From Pyrinomonadaceae bacterium (GTDB lineage Bacteria > Acidobacteriota > Blastocatellia > Pyrinomonadales > Pyrinomonadaceae), in contig JANQRU010000003.1 in the NCBI GenBank assembly GCA_028284415.1, positions 132,562-196,561 of the forward strand: 64,000 nucleotides of DNA. The letters run 5' to 3'. Below, in pieces: positions 7,866 to 14,905 of the stretch; position 1 is the stretch's first letter; each line of letters starts with the position of its first letter. The position numbers and the translations under genes are program-made. The notes beneath the pieces were generated by a model. That model was not told the origin of the DNA. It saw only the letters and a list, made by a program, of their open reading frames with translations, and did no database searches.

Positions 7866-9632
7866 ATGGAAACACCCCAAACAAATTCAGAAGCTAATTT
7901 CCCAGACCTTTTAGACAGAGATATTCAGATTGAGAGTGTTATAGGTCGCGGCGGAATGGGAACGGTTTACCGAGGCAAGCATTTGAAACTTGAGCGAACT
8001 GTTGCCGTCAAAATAATTAATCCCGAATCGGCTGATAATCAAGACATAAACAAACGCTTTGAACAAGAAGCCAAATTAATGGCAAAGCTTCGCCATCCAA
8101 ATGCCGCAATGGTCTATGATTTTGGCACATTGCCTGACGGAAGACTCTTTATCGTGATGGAATATGTTGAGGGTAAATCTCTTTCCGAAGTTCTCGAAAA
8201 AGAAGGTCGTCTTTCTTATCAAAAGGTTGTAAACATTGCCGTTAGCATCTGTGATGTCTTGGCAGAAGCACACTCGCTCGGGATAGTTCACAGAGATTTG
8301 AAACCTGCGAACATTATGCTGAATGAAAAGGGAATTTTCGTACTGGATTTCGGCATTGCCAAAATGCTCAATGTTAATCCTAATGACAGTCTGAAAAAAT
8401 CTATGACTGCCGCCGGCACTTTGATTGGCACTCCTTATTATATGTCGCCTGAACAATGTCTCGGGGAACAATTAGATGGTAGAAGTGATTTATATAGTCT
8501 TGGGGCGTTGATGTACGAAATGCTTTCCGGGCGTCCACCATTTGATGACAAAGTTGTTTCTGCCATCATAATCAAGCACGCGACGGCAGAAGTGCCTGAG
8601 CTTAGAGAACTTAGTAGAAATGTACCTCAAAAACTATCTGATGTTGTTAACCAGCTTCTCGAAAAGAAACCCAATGATCGCCCTGCAAATGCTGAAATTG
8701 CAAGAGAGCTTTTGCTGAATAGTTTGTCGGAAACGGAAATGGTTACGGAGAATTTATCTGCTGTTCCGCCAACAAAAACACAGAGTGAAGCCCCGACACG
8801 GCAAATGGAACAAGCTACGATTCCGATGTCAGCACAAACTCTTGCCGATACAAAACCAGTAAGTGAATCAAAGAATCCGTTTAGCTTCGGAAAGATAGTC
8901 GCTGTCTTCTCAATTCTTGCCCTTGTTGTGATCGTTGGTGGGTTTTACATTGGTGCAAACATGATAGGCGGCAATAATGCTGAAATGACTCAAAATAATA
9001 AGAGTCAAAAACCTTCAGATGATCCTTACGCCTCCAAAACAAATGATCCATACGGAAAAGAAAGCATGGACAAAATGGATCATAATTCTATGTCTGGAGA
9101 AGATTTTGCCAAAAAGGTCGAAAATGAAAAATCAGGAGCTAAATCTGTCCCTTTAATTTCCAATGAAGAAGCCGATAAAGCCTTAAAATACATTACGCAA
9201 ACTACCGTACATCGAGCCGACGGATTGCAAATTATAAAAACTCCGACCGATTCGGCGATAGTTTGCCTGCACAATATGATCGAGCAGGGCAAAACTCATC
9301 TATTCGTTGTCGAACGTCCAAACCCAAAAAGTCAATGGCAGGTTTCAGCCAGAGCTTCTCTAGATACTGAAAATTTCAAGAGTGCGAACTGGAACTTTGA
9401 ACCCGAAGACGTTGATGGTGATGGCTTTGAAGAAGTTATCTTTTCAGCAGAAAACTCAGATACTTCAAAGCGACGAGTGCTAATTTATGTACCACGAAAT
9501 CGCCAAAATTATTGGGCTTTGATGACAAACGTAAATAGCGACAACCCAGAGATTAAATTTTCTCCAAATGCTGAGCTGGCAAAAGCTGAATCATTCAAAA
9601 AGCGACTTGAAAAAGGACTGGAAGACAAATAG
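7866..9632 (+). CDS. PknB-type Ser/Thr protein kinase, membrane-anchored
   Basis: A 588-residue Hanks-type kinase. Visible motifs are the glycine loop GRGGMGTVYRG (about residues 27-37), the catalytic Lys in VAVKII, the loop HRDLKPANIM, the DFGIAK metal site and SPEQ of the activation segment. A Pro/Thr-rich linker leads to one membrane helix (about 345-370). The outer domain contains EDVDGDGFEEVIFSAEN, which resembles an FG-GAP/VCBS calcium-binding repeat and may act as the sensor. It is divergent from rtcB and is the only long plus-strand gene in the RNA-repair region. Its link to that system is positional only. Confidence 0.92.
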   Translation: METPQTNSEANFPDLLDRDIQIESVIGRGGMGTVYRGKHLKLERTVAVKIINPESADNQDINKRFEQEAKLMAKLRHPNAAMVYDFGTLPDGRLFIVMEYVEGKSLSEVLEKEGRLSYQKVVNIAVSICDVLAEAHSLGIVHRDLKPANIMLNEKGIFVLDFGIAKMLNVNPNDSLKKSMTAAGTLIGTPYYMSPEQCLGEQLDGRSDLYSLGALMYEMLSGRPPFDDKVVSAIIIKHATAEVPELRELSRNVPQKLSDVVNQLLEKKPNDRPANAEIARELLLNSLSETEMVTENLSAVPPTKTQSEAPTRQMEQATIPMSAQTLADTKPVSESKNPFSFGKIVAVFSILALVVIVGGFYIGANMIGGNNAEMTQNNKSQKPSDDPYASKTNDPYGKESMDKMDHNSMSGEDFAKKVENEKSGAKSVPLISNEEADKALKYITQTTVHRADGLQIIKTPTDSAIVCLHNMIEQGKTHLFVVERPNPKSQWQVSARASLDTENFKSANWNFEPEDVDGDGFEEVIFSAENSDTSKRRVLIYVPRNRQNYWALMTNVNSDNPEIKFSPNAELAKAESFKKRLEKGLEDK

Positions 9633-9700
9633 ATGGCGACAAGTTTTTTGCGAAACACTCTTTCCTCTCGTACTATGTAGTTCTGCAAGCATTCGCCATC
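9632..9700 (-). ncRNA. Y RNA 2 (short form)
   Basis: A 69-nt minus-strand RNA: outer stem GATGGCGA/TCGCCATC (8 bp), ATGCTT opposite AAAACTTG, inner stem GCAGAAC/GTTTCGC with one mismatch, then TACAT. It has the same 5' and 3' signature motifs as the other Y RNAs but only a simple loop and no tRNA module. It abuts the kinase stop codon, and on the plus strand the same palindrome is followed by a T-rich stretch, so it may also terminate kinase transcription. Confidence 0.75.
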
Positions 9701-9725
9701 TTTAGTTTTTTTGGAGTTTTAGTCT

Positions 9726-10229
9726 ATGAATATCTCAATCAAACAAATCAACATAGATGATTGGGAAGATTTCCGCGAAATTCGTCTCAAGGCTCTTAAA
9801 TCTGATCCAAAAGTTTTTGGCTCACATTTTGACAGGGAAAAAACTTATTCCAAACAAGACTGGAAAGAATGGGTTGGAGCAAAAGGTCAAGCAATTTTCT
9901 TTATTTATGATGATAAAAAAATAATCGGAATGACCGGAATTTACATCCCACAAGATACCGTCGAAAAAACAACCGCAGTCCTTTGGGGTTCATGGCTTAA
10001 GCCTAAGTATCGCCGCAATGGAATTTCTAATTTAATGTATGAAACCCGCATCGAATGGGCAAAACAGCATCCCGAATTAAAAAGAATTGAAGTCTCTCAC
10101 CGCGAATCAAACGTCGCCTCAAAATACGCCAATCAAAAACACGGTTTCAAATTATTAAAAGAAGAAGATAAAGAATGGCACGGCGGGATCGAGGAGAAAG
10201 ATGTCATCTACGAGTTAAAATTAAAATAA
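9726..10229 (+). CDS. GNAT-family N-acetyltransferase
   Basis: A 167-residue Gcn5-related acetyltransferase. The fold signature runs from DWEDFREIRLKALKSDP through FFIYDDKKIIGMTGIY to WLKPKYRRNGISNLMYETRIEW, where KYRRNGIS is the acetyl-CoA pyrophosphate loop (R/Q-x-x-G-x-G/A type). The substrate could be a protein or a small molecule. Some toxin GNATs acetylate aminoacyl-tRNA; no antitoxin partner is visible here, so that role is only a thought. It follows Y RNA 2 and runs opposite to the flanking RNA-repair genes. Confidence 0.88.
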   Translation: MNISIKQINIDDWEDFREIRLKALKSDPKVFGSHFDREKTYSKQDWKEWVGAKGQAIFFIYDDKKIIGMTGIYIPQDTVEKTTAVLWGSWLKPKYRRNGISNLMYETRIEWAKQHPELKRIEVSHRESNVASKYANQKHGFKLLKEEDKEWHGGIEEKDVIYELKLK

Positions 10230-10232
10230 AAT

Positions 10233-10287
10233 TGGGTGGGAAAGAGTCGAACTTTCTAATCCAATGTATTCCCAACCTGCATTAGCC
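10233..10287 (-). pseudogene. Y RNA remnant
   Basis: On the minus strand the segment starts GGCTAATGCAGG, close to the Y RNA start GGCGAATGC, and continues with AATACATTGG, matching the conserved AYUACAU. It then has a perfect T arm GAAAG-TTCGACT-CTTTC as in Y RNA 4, and closes with a TTGGG/CCCAA stem. The 3' CTTGTCGCC half is missing, so I read it as a truncated copy. It sits just downstream of the HEPN-like gene. Confidence 0.4.
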
Positions 10288-10296
10288 AAAATATCA

Positions 10297-11514
10297 TCAA
10301 CAAAAGGGAACTATTTTCTTTGCCAATTCTTTGTTTTTATATTCACTTTTGAGTATTTCTTGGTAAGCTTGTTCAAGTGGTTGTGTCACTTTAGCTTTAT
10401 TAAAAATAAAAAACTGTTTCCAATCATTTCTTTTGAATTCAACTGTTTTAGATTCGATAATTCCATCTTGAACATTTTCAATAATTAACATTCTTGCTAC
10501 AAAACGATTTCTACCTATACATCTCCAAATATTAGCTCCACCGTCAACATAATATCGATTAGGATGTAAAATAACATTTTTATTTATTCTTCTTGCAACT
10601 TTGATTTGGTTTGCAACTCCCCAGCAAATATCTAATGATGCATGATGAGCAGTAATTGCTTCATCTAATGTAACTTTTTCATCACCGTATCTTATACTTG
10701 GTGAGCATTGGATTAATTTCAAAGTTGATTTTGGGATTTCAGGAAGTCCTAAGCTTTCTGCCTTTTTTTTAAGTTTTTTTAAGTTATGACCAAATTCTTT
10801 TAACTTTTCACTATTATTATAATTTATATCTTTTAACTGAATATAAGCTTTTAGTAATTTTTCTGCTGCCTGTAAGGATTCCCATTTTGACGCACCTAAT
10901 TGCGAAGGATTAGAGAAAAAATGTGCCGATGCGGCATCAATATTGCCTTTGGCTTGTTTAATTAATTCAACATCCATTAAAGAATTCATTCTATATTTAG
11001 CGTTATGACCAATATTAAATATATAAAGTATTTCTTCAATTTCTAATTCAGTTAAGGATTTAACTAAATCATCAGTAATCCCTTCAATTAAATTCAAAAT
11101 ATTAAGAGTGGGTGGATTTCCATCATTACTAGTTAACTTCTGTGATTTATTGAATGTTTCAATTGAGCAATCTGGATAAAAAACTCCCCGCCCATAATAA
11201 AAACTCATCTTGTAAACTTCGCCTCTAATTGACAAAGCAATATTTCCAAGAAAGTCAGTTTTCATTTTTTCACCATATCTTCGTTTATACCAGTCAAAAA
11301 CTCTTCTCATCAAATATATATGATCTTTGAAACTATTGATTTTTGGTTTTGTACTGGGAGCAGGAAAAGTACGAGGTAAATTATATCTAGCTGCAAGTTC
11401 GTCGCAAGTCGCAGCTGGTCTAAAGAAAAGCATAACTTCTTCTCTAAGGTTATTATCAATTTCTTCTATTTCTGTTAAAAATTTTTCTTCCGTTAATTCG
11501 CTATTCTTATTCAT
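10297..11514 (-). CDS. HEPN-domain-like protein
   Basis: A 405-residue protein with no signal peptide. The segment KWESLQAAEKLLKAYIQLK followed by FGHNLKKLKKKAE resembles a HEPN helical bundle. A possible catalytic R-x-x-x-x-x-H has not been pinned down; RYGDEKVTLDEAITAHH is the best candidate. HEPN proteins are often RNases that cut tRNA or mRNA. The sequence is more AT-rich than the adjacent Ro gene, which suggests insertion. It starts 45 bp after the Ro stop codon, on the same strand, with a perfect palindrome between them. The assignment is by pattern only. Confidence 0.6.
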   Translation of the reverse strand: MNKNSELTEEKFLTEIEEIDNNLREEVMLFFRPAATCDELAARYNLPRTFPAPSTKPKINSFKDHIYLMRRVFDWYKRRYGEKMKTDFLGNIALSIRGEVYKMSFYYGRGVFYPDCSIETFNKSQKLTSNDGNPPTLNILNLIEGITDDLVKSLTELEIEEILYIFNIGHNAKYRMNSLMDVELIKQAKGNIDAASAHFFSNPSQLGASKWESLQAAEKLLKAYIQLKDINYNNSEKLKEFGHNLKKLKKKAESLGLPEIPKSTLKLIQCSPSIRYGDEKVTLDEAITAHHASLDICWGVANQIKVARRINKNVILHPNRYYVDGGANIWRCIGRNRFVARMLIIENVQDGIIESKTVEFKRNDWKQFFIFNKAKVTQPLEQAYQEILKSEYKNKELAKKIVPFC

Positions 11515-11525
11515 AATAATTCTTC

Positions 11526-11557
11526 AAAGAGTGTAGAATAATTATTCTACACTCTTT
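11526..11557. terminator. Perfect 32-bp palindrome after the Ro gene
   Basis: Sixteen bases, AAAGAGTGTAGAATAA, are followed directly by their exact reverse complement. It occupies almost the whole gap between the Ro stop codon (11560) and the HEPN start (11514). It may act as terminator, attenuator or insertion scar. With no loop spacer, only a hairpin with a few unpaired central bases can form. Confidence 0.6.
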
Positions 11558-11559
11558 AA

Positions 11560-13134
11560 TTAAATATCAACCTTTTCAATTTCACCAACCCAATGATCGG
11601 CTCCGAGGTTTCCTTTTGAGAATTCGGAGACGATTTTGAACACGTTGTCGGAGAAGCCGCCGACATTCAGGATGTCAGCACGTTCTTTGGCTTGTGTGTG
11701 TCCGTAAGGTTGGATGTCAACGCAGACGAGTTTTGCATCTTTGTTGCGTGATTGAAAAGCGTTCCATTGTTTCATTGTTTCCGTTCCGCTGTTCCAATGT
11801 GTGCGGTTGGTGTCGATCCACGATTCGTTGTCGGAAACGTAGATGACCAAGTCACCTTTGGCTTTGGAACGGTTTAGTTGTTTGAGCGGTGCTGAACAGT
11901 TTGTTCCACCTCCACCGATTTTTGCGAGTTTTTCGGCGTTGGTCATCACTGAATCACGTGGATTTAGTTTGACTTTAACAACCGAGTTTTCAAACGGTAG
12001 AACTTCCGCAGTCGGATTTTTGCGAAGAATTGCTGCCGCGACCAAAGCCGCTACGTCAATGCAACGAACCGCCGAAGTTGAGCCTCTGCGGTAGCCGGTA
12101 GCCGCCATACTCATCGAACCTGAAACGTCGGGAAAAACATAAACTTTTCCGTCGATTTCGGGAACATTTTCGATGGCGATTTCCATCGCATCTTGCAGAG
12201 CTTCGGTAATCTCACGCGGAATTTCTTTATTTCCGTTTGCCATTTGAAACGCGATCATCAGTTGATACGGAAAAACTCTCGCACGTTTGATATTTTCAGT
12301 ATTTCGCAGACGTTCAGAGATCATTTTTACGATTTCTTTATCTGCAAAAACTCCGTGGCGTTGAAACGTATTCAAATTCATACGAGTCATTTGCCATTTT
12401 GCGTTTCGGGCAATTTCTGTCCATTCTTTTGTGCCAAGCGGCAGAGCCGTCAGCATTTGGAAGGGAACATTTGGAACTTCGCCGTTTGTTTTTCCCGCTT
12501 TGTATTGTTCGTAAATTTGAACAAGTGCAGGTAGATTTTCGAATTTGATCTCACGCCCGATGAAGTATCCGAAAAGTGCTTCATATTCTTCATTTTTCGG
12601 TTTTGCGTGAATCATTTTCAAAATGTCTGCAAACGATGGTGATTGTCCGATTGATTGTTTGAAAATTACTTCAGGTTTGCGGTTTTCAAACCATTCACGA
12701 ACAAGACGTTTCGGCATCGAACCAAGTGATTTACGTCCAACTACGCCCGAACGCATTATTTGCACAAAGTTGCGAAGCATTTTTCCGTTGTCAATGACTT
12801 TTGGAAAAGTTTTTTCAAACAATTCTTTATCTTTTTTGGTTGAAAGAATCGCCACAAGAAGTGCGGGCATATCTTTCATAAAAGATTCTTTGCGTGTGAA
12901 AACCGCAGTTTTTGCAATGAATTCTGCATCAAGCGTTTCGCAAAGTTCGAGAACTTTATCAAGCTGTTCATTCGCACCTGCGTAGAATGTTTGGGTAAAG
13001 CATCCGGTCGCTGCGTATTGTGCAAGGGCTTGTTTTGGTGAGAGTTTGTAAGCTTTTCCGCCAGCTTCATTTACTGTATCTGCTTTCGGTGTAAACATTC
13101 CTGTGATCGTATTAAATAGAGATTTGTTAGCCAT
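11560..13134 (-). CDS. rsr: Ro60-like TROVE/VWA protein (Rsr)
   Basis: A 524-residue orthologue of Ro60. Residues about 10-330 form the TROVE HEAT-repeat ring (for example YAATGCFTQTFYAGANEQ, FVQIMRSGVVGRKSLG, WQMTRMNLNTFQRHGVF). The C-terminal von Willebrand A domain has an intact MIDAS start, FPDVSGSMS, and later GGGGTNCSAPL and YVSDNESW. Ro binds Y RNAs on its outer surface and misfolded RNA ends in its hole; with Y RNA it can recruit exonucleases. The start at ATG 13134 has AGGAGG 8 bp upstream. Four Y RNAs lie directly upstream on the same strand. Confidence 0.97.
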   Translation of the reverse strand: MANKSLFNTITGMFTPKADTVNEAGGKAYKLSPKQALAQYAATGCFTQTFYAGANEQLDKVLELCETLDAEFIAKTAVFTRKESFMKDMPALLVAILSTKKDKELFEKTFPKVIDNGKMLRNFVQIMRSGVVGRKSLGSMPKRLVREWFENRKPEVIFKQSIGQSPSFADILKMIHAKPKNEEYEALFGYFIGREIKFENLPALVQIYEQYKAGKTNGEVPNVPFQMLTALPLGTKEWTEIARNAKWQMTRMNLNTFQRHGVFADKEIVKMISERLRNTENIKRARVFPYQLMIAFQMANGNKEIPREITEALQDAMEIAIENVPEIDGKVYVFPDVSGSMSMAATGYRRGSTSAVRCIDVAALVAAAILRKNPTAEVLPFENSVVKVKLNPRDSVMTNAEKLAKIGGGGTNCSAPLKQLNRSKAKGDLVIYVSDNESWIDTNRTHWNSGTETMKQWNAFQSRNKDAKLVCVDIQPYGHTQAKERADILNVGGFSDNVFKIVSEFSKGNLGADHWVGEIEKVDI

Positions 13135-13195
13135 AGTTTTTACCTCCTGTTTGGACAAAGTTTTTGCATTCCATCTAGGAACGATTAGTGAGTAT

Positions 13196-13295
13196 GATCT
13201 TTGCGTCCTTTGCGTCTTAATCTTTGTGTTTCTTTGTGGTTAAAACTTCTTTTTTTACCGCAGAGAACGCAAAGGTTTTCGCAAAGTTCGCAGAG
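13196..13295. repeat. CTTTGCGTC-type inverted word repeat
   Basis: The Ro leader region has ATCTTTGCGTCCTTTGCGTC on one side and ACGCAAAGG...CGCAAAGTTCGCAG on the other, giving an imperfect long hairpin. Heptad-word repeats of this kind are common intergenic repeats in cyanobacteria and some other phyla. Confidence 0.5.
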
Positions 13296-13303
13296 TGAAT
13301 TTA

Positions 13304-13437
13304 GTAGCGACAAGGTTTGAAATGACAACTTGCTTGTCAGGCAAATCGTTCTCACTTCCTACTAATATAGGAACTGCAAAGAGCGACATCTGCTCTTACC
13401 TTAGGAACGTTAATGTAGTCATTTCGGCATTCGCTAC
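13304..13437 (-). ncRNA. Y RNA 3 (three-armed loop)
   Basis: A 134-nt minus-strand RNA. Outer stem GTAGCGA/TCGCTAC, then ATGCC opposite AAACCTTG, then a perfect 8-bp inner stem GAAATGAC/GTCATTTC and TACAT. The large loop folds into several hairpins (AAGAGC/GCTCTT with a 7-nt loop, TTCCTA/TAGGAA, TTGC/GCAA), a cloverleaf-like layout but without a canonical TTCRANN T loop. It is the Y RNA closest to the Ro gene. Confidence 0.8.
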
Positions 13438-13446
13438 AAATGATTT

Positions 13447-13560
13447 TTTGACGACAAGAGATGACGAAATTCGCCTACCGATTAGGCACTTCGCCACAAA
13501 TAAAAAAAGGCGAAGAAAAGAGTTGAACTTTCAATGTAATTCCATCGGGCATTCGTCAAA
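13447..13560 (-). ncRNA. Y RNA 4, YrlA-like permuted tRNA module
   Basis: Minus-strand RNA with outer stem TTTGACGA/TCGTCAAA and the motifs GACGAATG and CTTGTCGTC. These are compensatory changes at the variable N position, so pairing is preserved. Inside, the order is T arm (GAAAG-TTCAACT-CTTTT), acceptor 3' strand CTTCGCC, a closing loop of T-rich sequence, acceptor 5' strand GGCGAAG, TG, then a D arm with CCTAATCGGTAGG. The acceptor stem is closed by a loop and the inner Y stem takes the place of the anticodon arm, the topology of a tRNA-mimicking YrlA RNA. Confidence 0.85.
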
Positions 13561-13561
13561 A

Positions 13562-13630
13562 CATTTAACATTTATCATTGACCATTTATCAGTAAGAAAA
13601 TGATTAATGATAAATGACAAATGTTAAATG
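13562..13630. repeat. Spacer palindrome between Y RNAs 4 and 5
   Basis: CATTTAACATTTATCATTGA on the left is matched on the right by TGATAAATGACAAATGTTAAATG in reverse complement with a few mismatches, giving a hairpin of about 30 bp. The same words appear in spacers at 7535-7618, 17808-17900 and 17982-18067. Confidence 0.65.
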
Positions 13631-13634
13631 AAAA

Positions 13635-13782
13635 CGGCGACAAGGTTAGTGAGAAACGTTTTTTCACCACCGCAAAGTTCTTGACAGAACAATGCGACCG
13701 GGGTTCGAACCCGGAAATCCCTTTCGGGACGATAGTTTCTTAGACTATTGTGTTAACCATGTAGTTCCTCAGGCATTCGCCG
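13635..13782 (-). ncRNA. Y RNA 5, enclosing a class II tRNA-like fold
   Basis: A 148-nt minus-strand RNA. Outer stem CGGCGA/TCGCCG, inner stem TGAGGAAC/GTTTCTCA (8 bp, one G-T), then TACAT. Inside is a tRNA-like body: anticodon arm ATAGT-CTAAGAA-ACTAT (anticodon AAG, Leu), long variable arm CGTCCC-GAAA-GGGATT and T arm CCGGG-TTCGAAC-CCCGG. The acceptor 3' strand GCATTG can pair with CGAATGC of the Y 5' motif (one bulge), in competition with the Y stem. It may therefore switch between two folds. Confidence 0.8.
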
Positions 13783-13793
13783 AAAGTTGGTTT

Positions 13794-13929
13794 GGCGACA
13801 AGTTTTGTCGAAACGTTTTTCGTGCTCTACCCACTGAGCTACATTCCACATAAATGAATATGGTGGAATGGTCGGACTCGAACCGACGACCACGTCATTT
13901 GAAAGATGTAGTTCCGAACGGCATTCGCC
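13794..13929 (-). ncRNA. Y RNA 6, circularly permuted tRNA with CCA
   Basis: A 136-nt minus-strand RNA starting GGCGAATGCC and ending CTTGTCGCC, with inner stem GTTCGGAAC/GTTTCGAC (one bulged T). Between the inner stem strands the order is T arm GTCGG-TTCGAGT-CCGAC, acceptor 3' strand CATTCCA followed by CCA, a linker of about 10 nt, acceptor 5' strand TGGAATG, TA, and a canonical D arm GCTC-AGTGGGTA-GAGC. All parts of a tRNA except the anticodon arm are intact, in permuted order. The encoded CCA at the internal junction is remarkable. Confidence 0.88.
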
Positions 13930-13942
13930 GCTTTCAAATAAA

Positions 13943-14017
13943 TAGATCGGGTGGGATTCGAACCCACGATTAACGGATTAAAAGTCCGCTGCCTTAACCT
14001 GACTTAGCTACCGATCT
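13943..14017 (-). tRNA. tRNA-Lys(TTT)
   Basis: Acceptor AGATCGG/CCGATCT, anticodon loop CTTTTAA, T arm GTGGG-TTCGAAT-CCCAC and A73 are all visible. No CCA is encoded. It is the last tRNA of the minus-strand array, 13 bp upstream of Y RNA 6. Confidence 0.93.
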
Positions 14018-14021
14018 AAAT

Positions 14022-14088
14022 AATTGATAACGAAAAATGGATAAAGGAAAATATTGTTCATTTTCCTTTACCAGTTTTCCATTGAATT
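14022..14088. repeat. Spacer inverted repeat GGAAAATATTG
   Basis: The spacer between tRNA-Lys and tRNA-Asn contains AAAGGAAAATATTGTTCATTTTCCTTT, a hairpin with AAAGGAAAAT/ATTTTCCTTT arms. Outer words (AAAATGGATAAAGG, CCAGTTTTCCATT) extend the imperfect palindrome. Confidence 0.55.
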
Positions 14089-14090
14089 GA

Positions 14091-14164
14091 CTGACAGGGC
14101 GGGACTTGAACCCACAACTTCCGCTTTAACAGAGCGGCACTCTAACCAATTGAGTTACCCGTCA
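14091..14164 (-). tRNA. tRNA-Asn(GTT)
   Basis: Acceptor TGACGGG/CCTGTCA, anticodon arm CCGCT-CTGTTAA-AGCGG, T loop TTCAAGT and G73. No CCA is encoded. Confidence 0.93.
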
Positions 14165-14207
14165 AAAAAACTGTTTACCAAATAATCCAAAATCGACTTT
14201 GGTAGGT

Positions 14208-14324
14208 AAACGCAGACGAATTATTCGGCTTTGTAGCAAATAAAAGACAAGAGTGTTCATTGCGAACTTAGGTAAGAATATCTAAAGCATTCTTTTATTC
14301 TTGCCGCGTAATTTGTCTGCGTTT
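14208..14324 (-). ncRNA. Highly structured RNA with Y-like core
   Basis: The ends AAACGCAGACAAATTA and TAATTCGTCTGCGTTT (minus strand) pair over 16 bp with one G-T. Inside are CGGC/GCCG, a 9-bp AATAAAAGA/TCTTTTATT stem, and then ATGC opposite CTTG, the same internal-loop letters as the Y RNAs. The normal G and C of the Y stem are replaced by A-T pairs. It may be a divergent Y RNA or another array RNA. Only structure is seen; there is no proof of expression. Confidence 0.5.
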
Positions 14325-14351
14325 TATTTGGTAGGATTTTGTGTTGCTGGT

Positions 14352-14386
14352 CAGAAGCACACACATGCTGGATGTGTGTGCTTCTG
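14352..14386. repeat. 15-bp perfect hairpin in the tRNA array
   Basis: CAGAAGCACACACAT is followed by GCTGG and ATGTGTGTGCTTCTG, a perfect 15-bp stem with a 5-nt loop and no T-run. It could be an RNase III-type processing site in a polycistronic tRNA precursor; that role is inferred. Confidence 0.6.
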
Positions 14387-14399
14387 CCATAAATTTGAA

Positions 14400-14473
14400 T
14401 CGGAACAAAAGGATTTGAACCTCTAATCTCCCGGTTATCAGCCGAGTGCTTTTGCCATTTAAGCTATGTTCCG
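14400..14473 (-). tRNA. tRNA-Ile(GAT)
   Basis: Acceptor CGGAACA/TGTTCCG, anticodon arm CTCGG-CTGATAA-CCGGG (one G-T), T loop TTCAAAT and A73. No CCA is encoded. Confidence 0.9.
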
Positions 14474-14479
14474 AAAAGT

Positions 14480-14556
14480 TGGTAGCGAGGTCAGGAATTT
14501 AACCTGATGATTTGCGGAATATGAACCCGCCGAGCCGACTTTGCTCCATCCTCGCA
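14480..14556 (-). tRNA. tRNA-Met(CAT), initiator-like, with CCA
   Basis: The 1-72 position is a T-T mismatch above a GCGAGG/CCTCGC stem, and the D stem is GAGC/GCTC; both recall initiator tRNA. The anticodon arm is GCGGG-TTCATAT-TCCGC, so the innermost of the usual three G-C pairs is G-T. A73 and CCA are encoded. Confidence 0.82.
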
Positions 14557-14566
14557 TTAAAGTAAG

Positions 14567-14642
14567 TGCTGAAGGTGAGACTCGAACTCACAACCTACGG
14601 TTTACAAGACCGTTGCTCTTAAACCATTTGAGCTACCCCAGC
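14567..14642 (-). tRNA. tRNA-Thr(TGT)
   Basis: Acceptor GCTGGGG/CTTCAGC with two G-T pairs, anticodon arm ACGGT-CTTGTAA-ACCGT, T loop TTCGAGT and A73. No CCA is encoded. Confidence 0.92.
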
Positions 14643-14647
14643 AAAGA

Positions 14648-14722
14648 TCGCGGTGATGGGATTTGAACCCATACTCTTCGGCTTATGAGACCGACGCTTT
14701 AATCCACTTAAGCTACACCGCA
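14648..14722 (-). tRNA. tRNA-Met(CAT)
   Basis: Acceptor TGCGGTG/CACCGCG, anticodon arm TCGGT-CTCATAA-GCCGA (loop-closing T-G), T arm ATGGG-TTCAAAT-CCCAT and A73. It is either elongator Met or a lysidine-type Ile(CAT); sequence alone does not decide. Confidence 0.88.
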
Positions 14723-14749
14723 TCAATAGTTGAAACTTAAATATTAAGA

Positions 14750-14822
14750 CAGCCGATATTGGACTCGAACCAATGACCTAAAGCTTAGAAGGCTTTCGCT
14801 CTTCCGACTGAGCTAATCGGCT
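14750..14822 (-). tRNA. tRNA-Arg(TCT)
   Basis: Acceptor AGCCGAT/ATCGGCT, anticodon arm AAAGC-CTTCTAA-GCTTT, T loop TTCGAGT and G73. No CCA is encoded. Confidence 0.92.
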
Positions 14823-14830
14823 ATAACTGA

Positions 14831-14902
14831 TGGACGCTTTTGGTATCGCACCAAACTCTTCGGTACTTCACACCGACGCTAATCTGTCTCAGCTAAACGT
14901 CC
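14831..14902 (-). tRNA. tRNA-Phe(GAA), divergent T loop
   Basis: Acceptor GGACGTT/AGCGTCC, anticodon arm TCGGT-GTGAAGT-ACCGA and A73. The T loop reads TGCGATA, so the usual TTC is TGC and position 55 is not T; this may weaken the D-T loop contact. It may be degenerate. Confidence 0.82.
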
Positions 14903-14905
14903 TCG

